The notes beneath the pieces are model-generated. The model was not told where the DNA came from and did not search any database. It saw only the letters and a program-made list of their open reading frames with translations. A stretch of DNA of 64,000 nt, taken from positions 37,088 to 101,087 of the forward strand of contig JACPUX010000034.1 of assembly GCA_016192065.1 (NCBI GenBank). The letters run 5' to 3'. Within the stretch, counting starts at the first letter, position 1. The number at the start of each line of letters is the position of its first letter. Position numbers and translations under genes: made by a program. The DNA is from Betaproteobacteria bacterium (lineage in GTDB: Bacteria > Pseudomonadota > Gammaproteobacteria > Burkholderiales > Casimicrobiaceae). Shown in pieces: positions 13,401 through 21,700 of this stretch.

Positions 13401-14303
13401 GGGGATCGGCGGCTCCTTGCGCGACCAGATCGTCGCCACAGTGAGCCCCGAAATGATGTGCCAGATGCCCCACCAGGCGGTAACGATGGCCATGCCGCCG
13501 AGACCGTCGAAGAAGTTGAAGATCAGGATCAGGCCGAGGGCCGAGTTCTGGATGCCGACCTCGATCGAAACGGCACGGCGGTCGCGCTCGGGCAGTCCGG
13601 TGAACTTCGCGGCGAAGTAGCCGGTCAGCAGGGCCAGCGCGTTGTGGAGGAATACCGCGAACACCACGAAGCCGACGAAATCCAGGAAATAGCGCCAGTT
13701 CGCCGCCAGCGCGCCGATGACGAACAGGCCGAACACGGCAAGCGAGAAGATCTTCACCGGTTTGTGCACCTTTTCGACGAAGTTCGGGAAGCGGCGTCCG
13801 GTCCACATGCCCACGGCCATCGGCAGGCCGAGCAGCAGGAACACCGCCAGCAGCATGTCGAGAGGATCGAGCGCGACGATCCTGAGGATTTTCGCCGTTT
13901 CCGGATTGAGGCTGCCCCACAGCGACAGGTTGAGCGGCGTCATGACGATCGCCACGGCGGTGGAAATCGCCGTCATGGTGATCGACAGGGCCGTGTTGCC
14001 GCGGGCGTAGTGGGCAAGGAAGTTGGAAATGTTGCCGCCCGGACAGGCGGCCACCAGCATCATGCCCAGCGCAATGCTCGGCGCAGGTTTGATTGCCAGC
14101 ACCAGCAGGAAGGTGAAGGCCGGCAGCAGGATGAATTGCCCGGCCAGGCCGATCAGCACCGGCTTCGGCGTGACCAGCACGGCCTTGAAGTCGGACACCT
14201 TGAGGTCCAGCGCGACGCCGAACATCACCAGGCCGATGATGAAGTTCAGCGCCCACAGCGACTGCGGGTTGAAGTTCAGCCGGACCAGATCCATCTCATT
14301 CAT
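13383..14303 (-). CDS. Bile acid:sodium symporter (BASS/SLC10) family transporter
   Basis: 306 residues from the ATG at 14303, chosen because a GAGGG Shine-Dalgarno sits about 8 nt upstream; longer in-frame extensions run into repeat B. About nine to ten membrane helices are present, with the family signature LVAACPGGNISNFLAHYARGN (Na+-binding crossover) and a second conserved stretch VEVGIQNSALGLIL. BASS proteins use the sodium gradient to import organic anions (bile acids, pantoate, pyruvate, other 2-oxoacids). The neighbouring thiamine-diphosphate enzymes suggest a 2-oxoacid or sulfonate substrate, but that is inference. The gene is bracketed by repeat copies A and B. Confidence 0.85.
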   Translation of the reverse strand: MNEMDLVRLNFNPQSLWALNFIIGLVMFGVALDLKVSDFKAVLVTPKPVLIGLAGQFILLPAFTFLLVLAIKPAPSIALGMMLVAACPGGNISNFLAHYARGNTALSITMTAISTAVAIVMTPLNLSLWGSLNPETAKILRIVALDPLDMLLAVFLLLGLPMAVGMWTGRRFPNFVEKVHKPVKIFSLAVFGLFVIGALAANWRYFLDFVGFVVFAVFLHNALALLTGYFAAKFTGLPERDRRAVSIEVGIQNSALGLILIFNFFDGLGGMAIVTAWWGIWHIISGLTVATIWSRKEPPIPRPLSQ

Positions 14304-14338
14304 GGCGTAACCCTCGCTAGCCGCGACGCGCCGGGGGC

Positions 14339-14424
14339 AGGATCGCCCTAAGCCCAGCGCAGCGTGAAACATGGAGCCGCCCATGGCGGCGGACCACCGT
14401 CACCCCCTCCCGCGGGGAGGGGGG
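14339..14424. repeat. Palindromic repeat copy B (between the BASS gene and the TPP-enzyme gene)
   Basis: Direct-orientation relative of copy A. It contains GCCGCC-CAT-GGCGGC (14376-14390) and CCCCCTCCC-GC-GGGGAGGGGG (14403-14423). On the minus strand it begins 14 nt after the stop of the thiamine-diphosphate enzyme gene and ends 36 nt before the BASS start, so it would lie in the intergenic mRNA. Confidence 0.65.
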
Positions 14425-14437
14425 AAGATCGTCATGC

Positions 14438-16189
14438 TCAGCCCTTTGGCTCCTCGTGCATCTTCTTGAAGTGGATCAGGCCCGGCGCCCACATGTGCTT
14501 GACCGGATCGACATCGACATGGATCACCGCGCATTTGCCGGTCTGGATCGCCCGCTGCAGCGCCGGCTTGAGCTGCTTCGGGTCGGAAACGCGCTCGCCG
14601 TGGGCGCCCATCGCCTGCCCCAGCTTGTCGAACTCGATCTCGCCCAGGTCGGCCTTGATCGTCTCGTCCGGATCGAGGTGCTTGAAAAGCATGGTCTTGA
14701 ACGGCCGCAGCATGAACTGCTGGTTCATCTTGACCATGCCCCACTGGCGGTCAGCAAGCACGATGTAGATCACCTGCGCCTTGTTGCGCACCGCCGTCTC
14801 GACTTCCTGCGAATGGAAGCCCATGGCGCCGTCGCCGATGATGCAGCACACCGGCTTGCCCGGCCGCGCCAGCGCTGCCGCCACCGCCTGCGAGGTGCCG
14901 GCACCGAGCATGCCGAACTTGAAAGTCGAGATCACCGTGTTGGGCACCGTCACCTGGTGGTAGAACATCGCCCAGATGGTGGCGTTGCCGCCGTCGGCCA
15001 CCAGCACCGAATCCTCGGGGAACACCTCGCGGCAGGCCGCGCCGATGTGCGCCGGATGCATCGGCACCGCCATGTCGGCGAGCGCCTTGTCCCAGCCCGC
15101 GCGTTCCTCCTGCATCGTCTTGCCGTAGCCGGCGACGCGGGCACGGCGGCCATCGAGCCGCATCTCGCCCTTGCGCCGATCGAGCTCGTCGCCGAGCAGC
15201 TCGAGGAAGCGCTTCGCGTCGGCGAGGATGGCGAGGTCGGCCGGCTTGTTCAGACCGAGCATGTCGCCGTCGAGGTCCACCTGGATGGTCTTCTGCTCGG
15301 AGGGATGGCGCCAGTACGGCGGCTTGCCCCACCAGTCGGTCTCGCCGACGCGCGTGCCGATGATCAATGCCACATCGGCCTCGTTGCGCACGGTGTGGTT
15401 GAGCTTGACGTGCGGCATGGTGATGGCCAGCGGCGAGGTCTCGTCCATCAGGCCGCGCGCCGCCCAGCTCGTCGTCAGCGGTGCATGCAGGAGTTCCGCC
15501 ACGCGGCGCAGCGCGTCGTAGGCGCCGGCATGGATGATGCCGCTGCCAGCGTGGATCATCGGCGCCTCGGCGGCGATCAGCATCTGCGCCGCGCGCGCCA
15601 CCTGCTCCGCCGTCGGCGTCACCGGGTCCATGTGGCGGTACTGGTGCGGCGCCCAGAAGGCGACATCGGCCTTCACCTTGCCGTTCATGATGTTCTCGGG
15701 CACATCGACATGCACCACGCCGGGCCGTCCTTCGTAACTCTTGCGCAGCGCTTTCCTCACCAGTTCCGGCACGCGGTCGAATGACGAGACTGCGGAACTC
15801 CACTTGGCGATCTTGCCGATGACGCCGCTCTGGTCGAAGCACTGGTAGGCGCCGCCGCGGTCCGGATACATGATGCTGGGCCGGCGCGCGCTGGTGATCG
15901 CCAGCACGCGGTTGCCGTCGGCCTGCTCGACCACCAGCCCGGGCAAAAGGTTGGCCACGCCGGGGCCGTTGCTGGCCATGCACACGCCGAGCTTGCCGGT
16001 CAGCCGCGCGTAGGTGCCGGCCATGTGCGCGGCGCAGGTCTCGTGCCGCGGCGTGACGATCTCGATGCCGAGCCGGTGCAGCGCCGAATAGAAACCGAAG
16101 TAGGTGCCGTCGATGATGCCGAAGACCTTCTCGACGCCTTCCTTTTGCAACATGCGGGCGATGACTTCGCCGCCGCTGATTTCCGCCAT
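14438..16189 (-). CDS. Thiamine-diphosphate-dependent enzyme, acetolactate synthase-like, function unknown
   Basis: 583 residues with the three-domain layout of the acetolactate synthase/benzoylformate decarboxylase superfamily: an N-terminal PYR domain with the catalytic glutamate Glu50 (PRHETCAAHMAGTY), a central domain (about 190-335), and a PP domain with GDG at 452-454 for Mg-diphosphate. The usual NN that closes the GDG motif is Ala-Asp (479-480, VLADRQWGM); Asp480 could still bind metal. The usual acetolactate synthase FAD and regulatory features are not evident. It follows the Xsc-like gene by 12 nt, so the two are one operon. Likely a 2-oxoacid decarboxylase or C-C lyase/ligase; the exact reaction is unknown. 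Confidence 0.8.
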   Translation of the reverse strand: MAEISGGEVIARMLQKEGVEKVFGIIDGTYFGFYSALHRLGIEIVTPRHETCAAHMAGTYARLTGKLGVCMASNGPGVANLLPGLVVEQADGNRVLAITSARRPSIMYPDRGGAYQCFDQSGVIGKIAKWSSAVSSFDRVPELVRKALRKSYEGRPGVVHVDVPENIMNGKVKADVAFWAPHQYRHMDPVTPTAEQVARAAQMLIAAEAPMIHAGSGIIHAGAYDALRRVAELLHAPLTTSWAARGLMDETSPLAITMPHVKLNHTVRNEADVALIIGTRVGETDWWGKPPYWRHPSEQKTIQVDLDGDMLGLNKPADLAILADAKRFLELLGDELDRRKGEMRLDGRRARVAGYGKTMQEERAGWDKALADMAVPMHPAHIGAACREVFPEDSVLVADGGNATIWAMFYHQVTVPNTVISTFKFGMLGAGTSQAVAAALARPGKPVCCIIGDGAMGFHSQEVETAVRNKAQVIYIVLADRQWGMVKMNQQFMLRPFKTMLFKHLDPDETIKADLGEIEFDKLGQAMGAHGERVSDPKQLKPALQRAIQTGKCAVIHVDVDPVKHMWAPGLIHFKKMHEEPKG

Positions 16190-16201
16190 TCTGTTATCTC
16201 C

Positions 16202-17977
16202 TCACATGCAGTTCTTGTACTTGTCCAGCAGCCGCACCGGCTTCTGCAGCGCGTCGCGGCGGAACGGGTCGCCCAGTTCGCGCGTCACCATCATCTCCAG
16301 CACGGTGGTCCTGCCTGCCTTCTGCGCCGCGCAGGCGGCGGCCAGCGCCGGCCCGACGTCGGCCAACCGGTCCACGACGATGCCCTCCGCCCCCATGGCA
16401 CGGGCGATGGCGGCGAAGCTCGGGTTCTCCAGGTTGGAGCCGAGGTAGCGATTGCCGTAGAAATCGACCTGGTTCTTCTTCTCCGCGCCCCATTGCTTGT
16501 TGTGGAACACCACCGCCGTGACGGGAATCTTCTCGCGCACGCAGGTGAGGATCTCGCCGAAGCTCATGCCCCAGGCGCCGTCGCCGACGTAGGCCAAGGC
16601 CGGGCGCTCCGGTGCTGCCAGCTTGGCGCCGATGATCGCCGGGAAGGCATAGCCGCAATTGCCGAAGCTCATCGCCGCGAAGAAGCTGCGCGGCCGTGCG
16701 AAGCGCAGGTAGCTGTTGGCCACCGAGCAGATGTTGCCGATGTCGGTGGACACCATGGCGTCGGCCGGCATGGCGTTTTCCAGTTCGCGCAGCATCTGGC
16801 GCGGATGCATGGCCAGGCTGTCTTTCGAAACCGCCATGCTCCACGGGTCGCGCTCCTGAGGCCAGGCGTCAAGCTCGGCTTCCCATGCGGCTTTCTCTTT
16901 CGCGATCTCCGCCGCGCGTTGCTGGCGATTATCGGCGCAGGCCAGTTCGCGCACGGCCAACCGTTCGAGCAGCGCTTCGGCGGCGGCCTTCGCGTCGGCA
17001 CACAGGCCGACGGAGATCTTCTTCACCAGGCCGAGCATCTTCGCGTCGACGTCGACCTGGATGATCTTCGCGCCCTTCGGCCAGTAGTCGAGGCCGTGCT
17101 GGGGCAGCGTCCCGAAGGGGCCGAGGCGCGTGCCCAGCGCCAGCACCACGTCGGCTTTCGCGATCAGCTTCATGCCGGCCTTCGAGCCCTGGTAGCCGAG
17201 CGGGCCGCAGCACAGCGGATGCGCCGCCGGGAAGGCGTCGTTGTGCAGGTAGCTCGTCACCACCGGCGCGCCGAGCCGTTCCGCCAGCTTGATGCAGGCT
17301 TCGGCGCCGTCCGCGAGCACCACGCCGCCGCCCGAGACGATCACCGGGAATTTCGCCGCGGCCAGCAGATCGGCCGCTACGTTCAGGCTCTTTTCGCCGC
17401 CGGCGCCGCGCTCGATGCGGATCGGCTGCGCGATGTCGTAGTCGGCTTCGCCGTAGAAATGGTCGCGGGGAATATTGAGTTGCGTCGGCCCCATCTCCAG
17501 CAGGGCGCGATCGAAACAGCGCGCGGCGATCTCCGCCATGCGCTTCGGGCTGTTGACGTGCCCCTGGTACTTGGTGATCTTCGAGAAGATCGGCAGCTGC
17601 TCGGTTTCCTGGAAGCCGCCCAGGCCCATGCCCAAGCTGCCGGTCTCCGGCGTAATCACCACCACCGGGCTGTGCGCCCAGTAGGCGGCGGCCACGGCCG
17701 TGACGAAATTGGTGACGCCCGGCCCGTTCTGTGCGATGCAGACGCCGTGGCGGCCGGAAACGCGCGCATAGCCGTCGGCCATGTGCGCCGCACCCTGTTC
17801 ATGCACGGTGGGGATGAACCGGATGCCGGCAGCGGGGAAGAGGTCCAGTGCGTCCATGTAGGCGGAGCCGACGATGCCAAATACATCGCGCACACCCTGG
17901 GTCACCAGAGTTTCGACCAGCGCCTCGCTGGGGGTCATGTGTTCCACGCCATTGCGCGCAGCCTCATTGCTGGCCAT
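16202..17977 (-). CDS. xsc: Thiamine-diphosphate enzyme of the sulfoacetaldehyde acetyltransferase (Xsc) type
   Basis: 591 residues. The start at 17977 is set by GGAGGAG about 6 nt upstream. Glu60 lies in the cofactor-activating motif TVHEQGAAHMADGYAR, GDG is at 465-467 and the metal-ligand region reads FHNKQWGAEKKNQ (Asn493). Several stretches resemble Xsc: IAQNGPGVTNFVT, GGFQETEQ, LHNDAFPAAHPL, GPLGYQGSKA and ELGDPFRRDAL near the end. Xsc converts sulfoacetaldehyde and phosphate to acetyl phosphate and sulfite, a step in taurine and isethionate breakdown. No pta, taurine dehydrogenase or sulfite exporter lies beside it, so a different acceptor or substrate remains possible. The divergent IclR gene probably controls it. 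Confidence 0.7.
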   Translation of the reverse strand: MASNEAARNGVEHMTPSEALVETLVTQGVRDVFGIVGSAYMDALDLFPAAGIRFIPTVHEQGAAHMADGYARVSGRHGVCIAQNGPGVTNFVTAVAAAYWAHSPVVVITPETGSLGMGLGGFQETEQLPIFSKITKYQGHVNSPKRMAEIAARCFDRALLEMGPTQLNIPRDHFYGEADYDIAQPIRIERGAGGEKSLNVAADLLAAAKFPVIVSGGGVVLADGAEACIKLAERLGAPVVTSYLHNDAFPAAHPLCCGPLGYQGSKAGMKLIAKADVVLALGTRLGPFGTLPQHGLDYWPKGAKIIQVDVDAKMLGLVKKISVGLCADAKAAAEALLERLAVRELACADNRQQRAAEIAKEKAAWEAELDAWPQERDPWSMAVSKDSLAMHPRQMLRELENAMPADAMVSTDIGNICSVANSYLRFARPRSFFAAMSFGNCGYAFPAIIGAKLAAPERPALAYVGDGAWGMSFGEILTCVREKIPVTAVVFHNKQWGAEKKNQVDFYGNRYLGSNLENPSFAAIARAMGAEGIVVDRLADVGPALAAACAAQKAGRTTVLEMMVTRELGDPFRRDALQKPVRLLDKYKNCM

Positions 17978-18022
17978 GCCTGCTCCTCCGGTTTTAGAAG
18001 CATGATTGCACGATGCTTGGTT

Positions 18023-18062
18023 TTTCGCAATAATGGGACCGATCGTTCCATTTATTGCGAAA
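18023..18062. promoter_or_regulatory. Perfect inverted repeat, probable IclR-family operator
   Basis: TTTCGCAATAA (18023-18033) and TTATTGCGAAA (18052-18062) form a perfect 11-bp inverted repeat with an 18-bp centre. The centre itself holds TGGGAC...GTTCCA, a 5-of-6 palindrome typical of the TGG-N-CCA sites bound by IclR-family dimers. It ends one base before the regulator's ATG and lies 45 bp upstream of the Xsc-like start, so a bound protein could affect both divergent genes. Binding by the adjacent IclR protein is inference. Confidence 0.7.
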
Positions 18063-18063
18063 T

Positions 18064-18867
18064 ATGTCTTCTACGACTCCTGGCTCTAGCGAATCCTCGG
18101 CGGCCTTGCGCGCGATCAGCGTGCTCGAGAGCGTCTCCCAAGCCTCTCATCCCTTGAGTTTGTCGGATTTGGTCAAAGCGACTGCCCTGCCCAAGGCGAC
18201 CGTGCATCGCATTGTGCGTTCTTTGTCCGAGGCGGGGTTGCTCTTGCGCGAACTGGGCGACAAGCGCATCGGCCCGGGCCCGCGCCTCGCCGGACTGGCA
18301 CTCAGCGCACTTACCCATCCCACTTGGCGCGCGCCGCGGCACGCGGTTTTGCAGGGCTTGGTCCAGGAACTGAATGAGACCTGCAACCTGACCCTGCTCG
18401 ATGGCGCCGAGGTGGTCTATCTCGATCGCGTGGAGGCGAACTGGCCGCTGCGCTTGCACTTTCAGCCGGGCTCGCGGGTGCCCGCGCACGCCAGCGCCAG
18501 CGGCAAGCTGCTGCTGGCGCTCTTGCCGGGCAGGGAACGCAAGCGCATTCTCGAGACCCTGAGCTTCACCCGCCATACCGCCAAGACCATCACCGAGCGG
18601 CGCGCTTTTGAGGCGCAGTTGACCCTCATCCGCAAGCAGCGCCTGAGCACCGACAACGAGGAATATCTGGACGGCATGGTGTGCTTGGCGGTCCCGGTTG
18701 AAAACCAGTCGCGCCGAGTTCACGCGGCCTTGGCGGTACACGCACCGGCTTCGCGCCTATCTCTGGATCAGCTGTTGCGGAGTGAGCCGGCGCTGCGCCG
18801 CGCCGCCGCCCGGCTCGCCGAAGCGTTTCCCGCTGTGCCGGACACCGGCGAACTGGCGAGACGCTGA
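18064..18867 (+). CDS. IclR-family transcriptional regulator
   Basis: 267 residues from the ATG at 18064 (MSSTTPGSSESSAALRAISVL); a TTG three codons earlier lies inside the palindrome and is less likely. The N-terminal winged helix-turn-helix (about 15-75) contains LSDLVKATALPKATVHRIVRSL. The C-terminal effector domain (about 85-260) has the family pattern LDGAEVVYLDRVE, PAHASASGKLLLA and DNEEYLDGMVCLAVPV. IclR proteins usually sense small carboxylates and control an adjacent catabolic operon. The gene diverges from the two-TPP-enzyme/BASS cassette, its likely target. There is almost no room for a Shine-Dalgarno outside the palindrome, consistent with autoregulation or a leaderless message. 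Confidence 0.9.
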   Translation: MSSTTPGSSESSAALRAISVLESVSQASHPLSLSDLVKATALPKATVHRIVRSLSEAGLLLRELGDKRIGPGPRLAGLALSALTHPTWRAPRHAVLQGLVQELNETCNLTLLDGAEVVYLDRVEANWPLRLHFQPGSRVPAHASASGKLLLALLPGRERKRILETLSFTRHTAKTITERRAFEAQLTLIRKQRLSTDNEEYLDGMVCLAVPVENQSRRVHAALAVHAPASRLSLDQLLRSEPALRRAAARLAEAFPAVPDTGELARR

Positions 18868-18872
18868 TCAAA

Positions 18873-19955
<1,083 letters not shown>

Positions 19956-20044
19956 TTAGGGTCCGAGGAGCGGCCGAGATGCGTGTGGGCAGCTCGGAAC
20001 CTTTTTTCTTGACCACGGTCATTAGCAGCAGACGCTTAGTTCGT

Positions 20045-20136
20045 CTCCCGCTTTCCTCCCTGAGCGGGTGCCTTAAATCCAATTTAAGGCGTTTCGGCCC
20101 TTGACTGGCTCCCCTTCAGTCAAGGGCCTTTGTTTT
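20045..20136 (+). ncRNA. Candidate small RNA with C-rich loops between hemB and engB
   Basis: Three consecutive hairpins on the plus strand, where no protein gene reads. Hairpin 1 is CCCGCT/AGCGGG (20047-20052 and 20063-20068) with loop TTCCTCCCTG, which contains an anti-Shine-Dalgarno CCUCC. Hairpin 2 is a perfect 9-bp stem GCCTTAAAT/ATTTAAGGC (20070-20090, loop CCA). Hairpin 3 is a perfect 12-bp terminator stem with a C-rich loop, followed by TTTGTTTT. A TTGACC at 20009-20014 could be the -35, but the -10 is weak, so the 5' end is approximate. Spot 42 of E. coli and ErsA of Pseudomonas are encoded beside engB as well. Structure is seen directly; expression and function are inferred. Confidence 0.7.
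20096..20136 (+). terminator. Rho-independent terminator of the candidate sRNA
   Basis: GGCCCTTGACTG (20096-20107) and CAGTCAAGGGCC (20117-20128) form a perfect 12-bp stem with loop GCTCCCCTT, followed by TTTGTTTT. The T-tract is on the plus strand only, so it does not serve engB, whose last codons lie inside the right arm. Confidence 0.85.
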
Positions 20137-20749
20137 GTGGTGCCGCCAAGCCAAGCCAGGGCGCGACGACCGACTCGGCTTGCTCCAGACCCTGTTTGCG
20201 ACTGGCGGAAAAAAGCTGCGCGCTGAGCGTTTCGGGAAGATGGAGATCGGGCCTATTGATCGTCATTTCCACCTGCGCGAGCGCTCGCTGCCGCTCGCTT
20301 TGGGTGAGTTTATCCGCCTTGGTCAACAAAACATGCACCGGCTTGCCAGTGAGCGCGAACCACTCGAGGAGCTGCACGTCCAGCGCGGTGAAGGGGTGGC
20401 GGGAGTCCATCACCACCACCAAGCCGGCCAGCGCGCTGCGTTCCATCAAATAGCGCCCCAAGAACCCCTCCCAGCTCTCTTTGATGGGTTGGGGCACTTT
20501 GGCAAAACCGTAACCGGGCAGGTCGACCAGAAAGCCGCTTTCGCGCAAGGCGAAGAAATTGATTTGCTGGGTACGGCCCGGCGTCTTACTGACGAAAGCG
20601 AGACGAGTGTGGTTGGCCAGGGCGTTGATGGCACTCGATTTGCCGGCGTTCGAGCGGCCGGCGAAGGCGACCTCGGGCTGGCCGTCGGCGGGGAGCTGAT
20701 CCCAGCGCGCGGCAGTGAGTACGTATCGGGCGTGGTGAAATAGGGGCAT
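20120..20749 (-). CDS. engB: Ribosome-biogenesis GTPase EngB (YsxC/YihA)
   Basis: 209 residues from the ATG at 20749 (MPLFHHARYVLTAARW). The frame is open further upstream but that stretch is antisense to the cytochrome gene. GTPase motifs: G1 GRSNAGKSS, G3 DLPGYG and G4 TKAD. EngB assists large-subunit assembly. It is divergent from the cytochrome c4 gene, an arrangement also found in Pseudomonas. Its 3' end overlaps the right arm of the plus-strand sRNA terminator. Confidence 0.95.
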   Translation of the reverse strand: MPLFHHARYVLTAARWDQLPADGQPEVAFAGRSNAGKSSAINALANHTRLAFVSKTPGRTQQINFFALRESGFLVDLPGYGFAKVPQPIKESWEGFLGRYLMERSALAGLVVVMDSRHPFTALDVQLLEWFALTGKPVHVLLTKADKLTQSERQRALAQVEMTINRPDLHLPETLSAQLFSASRKQGLEQAESVVAPWLGLAAPQNKGP

Positions 20750-20803
20750 TGGCGCCTGGTCGGTCAGGAAGTTGGCGGCCTCAAAGCGGCGCGAAAGCTG
20801 CGG

Positions 20804-20809
20804 TATAAT
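20804..20809 (+). promoter_or_regulatory. TATAAT -10 element ahead of the cytochrome c4 gene
   Basis: A perfect TATAAT lies about 50 bp upstream of the cytochrome c4 start in the 109-bp spacer shared with divergent engB. No good -35 is present at 16-18 bp spacing, so an activator may be needed. Confidence 0.45.
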
Positions 20810-20858
20810 TGGGCGCTTTTTTCTCCGCGCATACCGCAGTTTTCCAGGAGTGTTGTTG

Positions 20859-21500
20859 ATGAAACGAGTCTCGCCCAAGGCCTCGCTGGCACTCGCCTTG
20901 CTCGGAGCGTTCGGGCTGGCCGCGCACGCCGCTGACAGTGCCAAACCGGACGACGCTAAAGCCCAACAACTCGCCGCCACGGTTTGCGCCGCCTGCCATG
21001 GTGCCACCGGACAGAGCCCGCTGGCGGCGAATCCGCATCTCGCGGCGCAGCAGGCGGAGTATATCACCAGGCAACTCACCCACTTCAAAAACGGCGTGCG
21101 CACCAACCCGATCATGTTGGGCATGGCCAGTATGCTCGAACCCGCGGACATGAAAGCGATCGGGCAGTTCTACGCCCTGCAGGCGGCAAGCCCGGCCGGC
21201 ACCAAGGATGCCAAGCGCGCAGCGCTGGGCCAAAACCTCTTCCGCTATGGCAACACCGCCAATGGCGTGCCCGCCTGCACCGCCTGTCACGCCCCCACCG
21301 GCGCCGGCATGCCGGCGCAGTATCCCAGGCTCGCCGGACAGTTCTTCGAGTACACCGTGGCGCAGCTTAAAGCGTTCCGCAGCGGGGAGCGCGGCAAGAA
21401 CGACAAGGATGTGAACGGCAAGATGATGTCTGCCATCGCCACGAGAATGAGCGAAGAGGAAATCCTCGGCGTCGCTGATTTCCTGGCCGGAATGCGCTGA
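20859..21500 (+). CDS. Di-heme cytochrome c4
   Basis: 213 residues from the ATG at 20859, with CCAGGAG about 8 nt upstream. A signal peptide ends at about AAHA-AD (residue 25), exporting the protein to the periplasm. Two heme c sites are visible, CAACH (43-47) and CTACH (140-144), each followed by a Met-containing segment (MLGMASML and GKMMSAIA) suited to His/Met ligation. The two halves are repeats of one another, as usual for cytochrome c4, which passes electrons from the bc1 complex to terminal oxidases. A strong terminator follows. Confidence 0.93.
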   Translation: MKRVSPKASLALALLGAFGLAAHAADSAKPDDAKAQQLAATVCAACHGATGQSPLAANPHLAAQQAEYITRQLTHFKNGVRTNPIMLGMASMLEPADMKAIGQFYALQAASPAGTKDAKRAALGQNLFRYGNTANGVPACTACHAPTGAGMPAQYPRLAGQFFEYTVAQLKAFRSGERGKNDKDVNGKMMSAIATRMSEEEILGVADFLAGMR

Positions 21501-21567
21501 GTCGAGACATCGCCGACGCGGGCTCCGAAGAGCAATCCGTAACGCTGCGTCCATACAGCGTCAGCAA

Positions 21568-21601
21568 AAGAACTGCGGCACCCTCGGGTGCCGCAGTTCT
21601 T
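21568..21601. terminator. Bidirectional terminator between cytochrome c4 and the trypsin-like protease gene
   Basis: AAGAACTGCGGCACC (21568-21582) and GGTGCCGCAGTTCTT (21587-21601) form a perfect 15-bp stem with a CTCG tetraloop. TTCTTGTT on the plus side and CTTTTGC on the minus side fit termination of both convergent genes. Confidence 0.85.
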
Positions 21602-21616
21602 GTTCCATCACACCGC

Positions 21617-21684
21617 CGAAAGCCAGTGTCCAAGTCCTCGACCGTCCGAATTCCCTTGGCTTTCGCCGGAATCGGGAATTCGGA
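21617..21684. repeat. Nested inverted repeats downstream of the protease gene
   Basis: TCCGAATTCCC (21645-21655) pairs perfectly with GGGAATTCGGA (21674-21684), and CGAAAGCCA (21617-21625) pairs with TGGCTTTCG (21657-21665); the two stems are mutually exclusive. Wording such as GAAAGCCAGTG and TTTCGCCGGAATC resembles short palindromic intergenic repeats widespread in betaproteobacteria, so this may be a decayed copy. Confidence 0.45.
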
Positions 21685-21700
21685 CTTGCTCGGCGTCGCC

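Noticed and set aside
16025..18157. A 710-codon plus-strand open frame opposite the Xsc-like gene, and similar long frames at 2281-4416, 4218-5750 and 14456-15784.
   Set aside because: His/Arg/Gly-rich, no family resemblance, fully antisense to well-supported genes; typical of high-GC third-position bias.
20009..20040. A full sigma-70 promoter for the sRNA using TTGACC as -35.
   Set aside because: No acceptable -10 at 16-18 bp; only partial matches at 20-21 bp spacing, so it is not listed as a promoter feature.
21617..21684. Second strong terminator downstream of the trypsin-like protease gene.
   Set aside because: The 11-bp stem has an 18-nt loop and no T-tract; the 21568-21601 hairpin is the better terminator, so this is listed as a repeat.
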